A DNA stretch of 64,000 nt, from positions 186,001-250,000 of the forward strand of contig JAFMJI010000001.1 in assembly GCA_017853575.1 (NCBI GenBank). The letters run 5' to 3'. Shown piece after piece: positions 61,568-64,000 of this stretch. Under the pieces are notes generated by a model. It saw only the letters and a program-made list of their open reading frames with translations, was not told the DNA's origin and made no database searches. Position 1 is the first letter of the stretch. The number at the start of each line of letters is the position of its first letter. This DNA is from Chitinophagaceae bacterium (GTDB taxonomy: Bacteria; Bacteroidota; Bacteroidia; Chitinophagales; Chitinophagaceae). The position numbers and the translations under genes were made by a program.

Positions 61568-63157
61568 ATGATGCAGCAAGAAATATTATTGCAGCTTTCA
61601 CCGAAAGATGCAGCAGATGCTGCAACGATTCAAGCAGAGCTTGCCAGACATCTTGCAGTTCAACCTAAAAAAATCAGTGGATTTCAGATCCTGAAAAAAT
61701 CAATTGATGCAAGAAAACGTGATGTAATAATCAACCTCAAATTAAAGGCTTTCGTGAACGAGCCGTTTGAGGAATCAAAAATTCCAAATTTTGATTTCCC
61801 AGATGTAAGCAATTCCAAATACCGCACAGTTATTGTTGGTGCTGGTCCGGCAGGACTCTTTGCAGCATTGGAGCTGATACAACAAGGCATCAAACCAATT
61901 GTACTTGAAAGAGGGAAAAATGTAAGAGATAGAAGAAGAGATCTTGCTGTTTTAAATAGAGATGGAATCTTAGATGAAGACAGCAATTATTGCTTTGGCG
62001 AAGGCGGAGCGGGTACTTACAGCGATGGTAAACTTTATACAAGAAGCAATAAAAGAGGAAGTGTTGACACCATCTTGCAGTTGCTTGTTCACTTTGGTGC
62101 AGATCCATCCATTTTGTATACTGCACATCCACATATTGGTACAAATAAACTTCCAGGGATCATTACATCCATCAGAGAACAAATCATCGAATCTGGAGGT
62201 GAAGTGCATTTCAATCAAAAATTAACCGACTTCAACATTCAAGGAAATAAAATCATCACTGTAAAAACACAAAGTGGTGATACATTTTCTGGCGATCAAA
62301 TTATTCTTGCTACAGGCCATTCTGCAAAAGATGTTTTTTATCTGCTGGATGAGAAAAATATTTTAATAGAGCCAAAACCATTTGCATTGGGTGTACGCAT
62401 AGAACACCCACAGGCACTGATAGATTCTATTCAATATCACTGTCCTGTTTGGCAAGGAAGAGGCAGCTATCTCCCGCCTGCATCTTATCAACTGGTTGAT
62501 CAAGTAAATCATCGCGGCGTCTTTTCATTTTGTATGTGCCCTGGCGGAATCATTGCAACTGCATCCACTTCACAGAATGCTCTTGTTATAAATGGATGGA
62601 GTCCGTCTAAAAGGAACAATCCATTTGCAAACTCCGGAATGGTGGTGCAGGTTGAGTTGGGGGATGTGATGAAAGGGACAAGGGACGGGGGACGAGGGAC
62701 AAGGGAGAATTTGGTTTTACATGATTTTCAGGAAATGGTGGAGAGAAAAGCATACGATGCTGGTGGAGGAAAATTTGTTGCACCTGCGCAAAGATTGACC
62801 GATTTTGTAGAAGGAAAAATATCAAATACTCTACCAGAAACATCTTATTTAAGAGGAATACATGCTGTCGACCTGAACAATATTTTGCCAAGCTTTATAT
62901 CTCAAACACTTCGAGATGGATTCAAATCATTCGGAAAAAAAATGAGAGGGTATCTCACTGAAGAAGCCGTCATAGTTGCACCAGAAAGCAGAACATCATC
63001 ACCTGTGAGAATACCCCGTGATGAAATTACACTACATCATCCCCACATTACAAATTTGTACCCATGCGGTGAAGGAGCTGGATATGCAGGAGGCATTGTA
63101 AGTGCTGCCATGGATGGCATAAAAGTCTCAAAAATGATTGCCACCACTCATCAATAA
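61568..63157 (+). CDS. NAD(P)/FAD-dependent oxidoreductase
   Basis: This 529-residue flavoprotein begins with a short N-terminal domain (about 1-75), then a Rossmann FAD site VIVGAGPAGLFAALELIQQG near residue 89, NYCFGEGGAGTYSDGKLYTRS, a second ATGHSAKD motif and the C-terminal YPCGEGAGYAGGIVSAAMDG. It matches the uncharacterised FAD-dependent dehydrogenase family widespread in bacteria. Residues 370-381 (GTRDGGRGTREN) are encoded by a 7-bp tandem repeat and look inserted. Reaction and substrate are unknown. It is likely in the same transcript as the DUF3127 gene. Confidence 0.88.
   Translation: MMQQEILLQLSPKDAADAATIQAELARHLAVQPKKISGFQILKKSIDARKRDVIINLKLKAFVNEPFEESKIPNFDFPDVSNSKYRTVIVGAGPAGLFAALELIQQGIKPIVLERGKNVRDRRRDLAVLNRDGILDEDSNYCFGEGGAGTYSDGKLYTRSNKRGSVDTILQLLVHFGADPSILYTAHPHIGTNKLPGIITSIREQIIESGGEVHFNQKLTDFNIQGNKIITVKTQSGDTFSGDQIILATGHSAKDVFYLLDEKNILIEPKPFALGVRIEHPQALIDSIQYHCPVWQGRGSYLPPASYQLVDQVNHRGVFSFCMCPGGIIATASTSQNALVINGWSPSKRNNPFANSGMVVQVELGDVMKGTRDGGRGTRENLVLHDFQEMVERKAYDAGGGKFVAPAQRLTDFVEGKISNTLPETSYLRGIHAVDLNNILPSFISQTLRDGFKSFGKKMRGYLTEEAVIVAPESRTSSPVRIPRDEITLHHPHITNLYPCGEGAGYAGGIVSAAMDGIKVSKMIATTHQ
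62675..62709 (+). repeat. Heptanucleotide tandem repeat inside the FAD oxidoreductase gene
   Basis: Five adjacent 7-bp units, GGGACAA, GGGACGG, GGGACGA, GGGACAA and GGGAGAA, encode residues 370-381 of the oxidoreductase. Base composition (very G-rich, no T) differs sharply from the AT-rich surroundings. Seven is not a multiple of three, so gain or loss of one unit would shift the frame. Confidence 0.85.
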
Positions 63158-63195
63158 AATAGTCAGCGCAGCACACTTAACTGTAATTTTACAGC

Positions 63196-64000
63196 ATGAA
63201 TACAGTTTTGGAAGTTCAACAACTGAAAAAATATTTTTCAGGACAAAAAGCGGTAGACGACATCAGCTTTTCCATCAACAAAGGATCCATTTTTGGTTTA
63301 CTTGGGCCCAATGGTGCAGGTAAAACAACATTGCTGAGAATGATCACAGGAATATTTTTTCCTGACGAAGGTGATATTCTGTTGAATGGAAAACATTTCA
63401 GTCCCATGACCGATGTTGCCAACATTGGTTACATGCCTGAAGAAAGAGGATTGTATAAGAAAATGAAAATTGGTGATCAGGTGCTATACCTTGCTCAATT
63501 AAAAGGATTGGATAAAAAAGAAGCTAAAGAAAAAATAAAAGAATGGTTTGTAAAATTTCAAATGGAATCGTGGTGGAATAAAAAAGTAGAGGACTTGAGC
63601 AAAGGGATGAGTCAAAAACTTCAGTTTGTCACCACCGTTTTACACAATCCAGATTTAATCATCTTGGATGAACCATTTAGTGGACTCGATCCAGTAAATG
63701 CAAATTTGATTAAAGACGAAATATTCAACTTGGCCAAGCAAGGAGCTACCATTATTTTCAGCACACATCGGATGGAACAAGTAGAAGAAATATGTGACCA
63801 TATTGTGCTGGTGAATAAAGGGAAGAAAATTTTGGATGGAGGGGTTGCAGAGATCAAACAAAAATTCAAAAAAAATATTTTTGAAATTGAGTTTGATAAC
63901 CAATTGCTTCCTGAACATACCGCAACGCATTTGTTCAGTGTTCAAACGCTTGAAAACAATCTATTGAAGCTTAAAATCAATGAAGCGTTCAACAACAACC
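63196..64000 (+). CDS. ABC transporter ATP-binding protein, NatA-like (3' truncated)
   Basis: The gene starts at ATG 63196 and runs off the window after 268 codons. Walker A GPNGAGKT lies at residues 37-44, the signature LSKGM at 134-138, Walker B LIILDEPFSGLD at 154-165, and the switch FSTHRMEQ follows. The accessory C-terminal region (about 215 onward) is typical of ABC-2 type exporters such as NatA. The cognate membrane subunit is expected just downstream, outside the window. A 6-bp inverted repeat CTGTAA/TTACAG (63181-63194) precedes the start by one base; its role is unknown. Confidence 0.9.
   Translation, partial: MNTVLEVQQLKKYFSGQKAVDDISFSINKGSIFGLLGPNGAGKTTLLRMITGIFFPDEGDILLNGKHFSPMTDVANIGYMPEERGLYKKMKIGDQVLYLAQLKGLDKKEAKEKIKEWFVKFQMESWWNKKVEDLSKGMSQKLQFVTTVLHNPDLIILDEPFSGLDPVNANLIKDEIFNLAKQGATIIFSTHRMEQVEEICDHIVLVNKGKKILDGGVAEIKQKFKKNIFEIEFDNQLLPEHTATHLFSVQTLENNLLKLKINEAFNNN

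Noticed and set aside
63181-63194. CTGTAA-TT-TTACAG palindrome before the ABC gene as an operator
   Set aside because: Short 6-bp arms with no known regulator nearby; noted in the gene entry but not called as a feature.
1-64000. CRISPR, prophage, transposon or toxin-antitoxin genes
   Set aside because: No repeat arrays, transposase or integrase motifs, or typical small toxin-antitoxin pairs were seen in any frame.

Overview
The window reads as an ordinary chromosomal stretch of a Bacteroidota bacterium, most likely of the Chitinophagales/Chitinophagaceae kind. The evidence is low G+C coding sequence, type IX secretion (T9SS) sorting domains of both type A and type B, a PorP/SprF protein, many Bacteroidota-type -7 promoter boxes (TAnnTTTG), a split 5'-nucleotidase, and DUF6702, DUF3127, DUF2795 and DUF1343 proteins. 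About 55 protein genes, two tRNA genes and one SAM-I riboswitch fill the window with very little non-coding DNA. I see no phage, transposon, CRISPR array or rRNA.

Layout. Bases 1-23,000 are housekeeping genes: a cobalamin adenosyltransferase (5' end outside the window), LolD-like ATPase, SemiSWEET, FabI, RecN, a sodium:solute symporter, an O-methyltransferase/glucosaminidase/Hpt operon, GrpE-DnaJ, two rRNA methyltransferases, a PrxQ-type peroxiredoxin, NIF3, PrmC, ExbB/ExbD, a NamZ-Fmt-PepT run and an FKBP. Bases 23,000-31,500 hold an M1 peptidase with a HupE-like protein and DUF6702, an Mrp/ApbC ATPase, a LOG-family enzyme and a GlcD-like oxidase. Bases 30,500-35,200 carry a PorP/SprF gene coupled to a 1220-residue PKD/T9SS type B protein. 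RecG, a GNAT enzyme, a deoxyribonucleotidase and UvrA follow.

At 41,323-43,846 a methionine unit is laid out completely: promoter, SAM-I aptamer, mutually exclusive antiterminator/terminator, metX and hom. From 57,378 down to 43,843 seven consecutive minus-strand genes encode exported proteins (M28 peptidase, proline-iminopeptidase-like lipoprotein, YncE/phosphoesterase fusion, PHP-like protein, BNR propeller, sulfatase, GH78 rhamnosidase), which looks like a scavenging block but has no SusC/SusD pair. tRNA-Pro and tRNA-Ser separate it from dnaA. The end of the window has a two-gene 5'-nucleotidase, DUF3127 with an SSB-like C-terminal tip, an FAD oxidoreductase with a 7-bp tandem repeat inside its coding region, and a truncated ABC ATPase gene.

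I did not find a clearly new multi-gene system. The best leads are the sorting-domain-only miniprotein at 11,288, the heptamer repeat at 62,675, the SSB-like tail of DUF3127, the inverted repeat that includes the dnaA start codon, and the clear transcription-terminating logic of the riboswitch. Many genes also have TAnnTTTG boxes only 4-6 bases before the start codon, implying leaderless messages.
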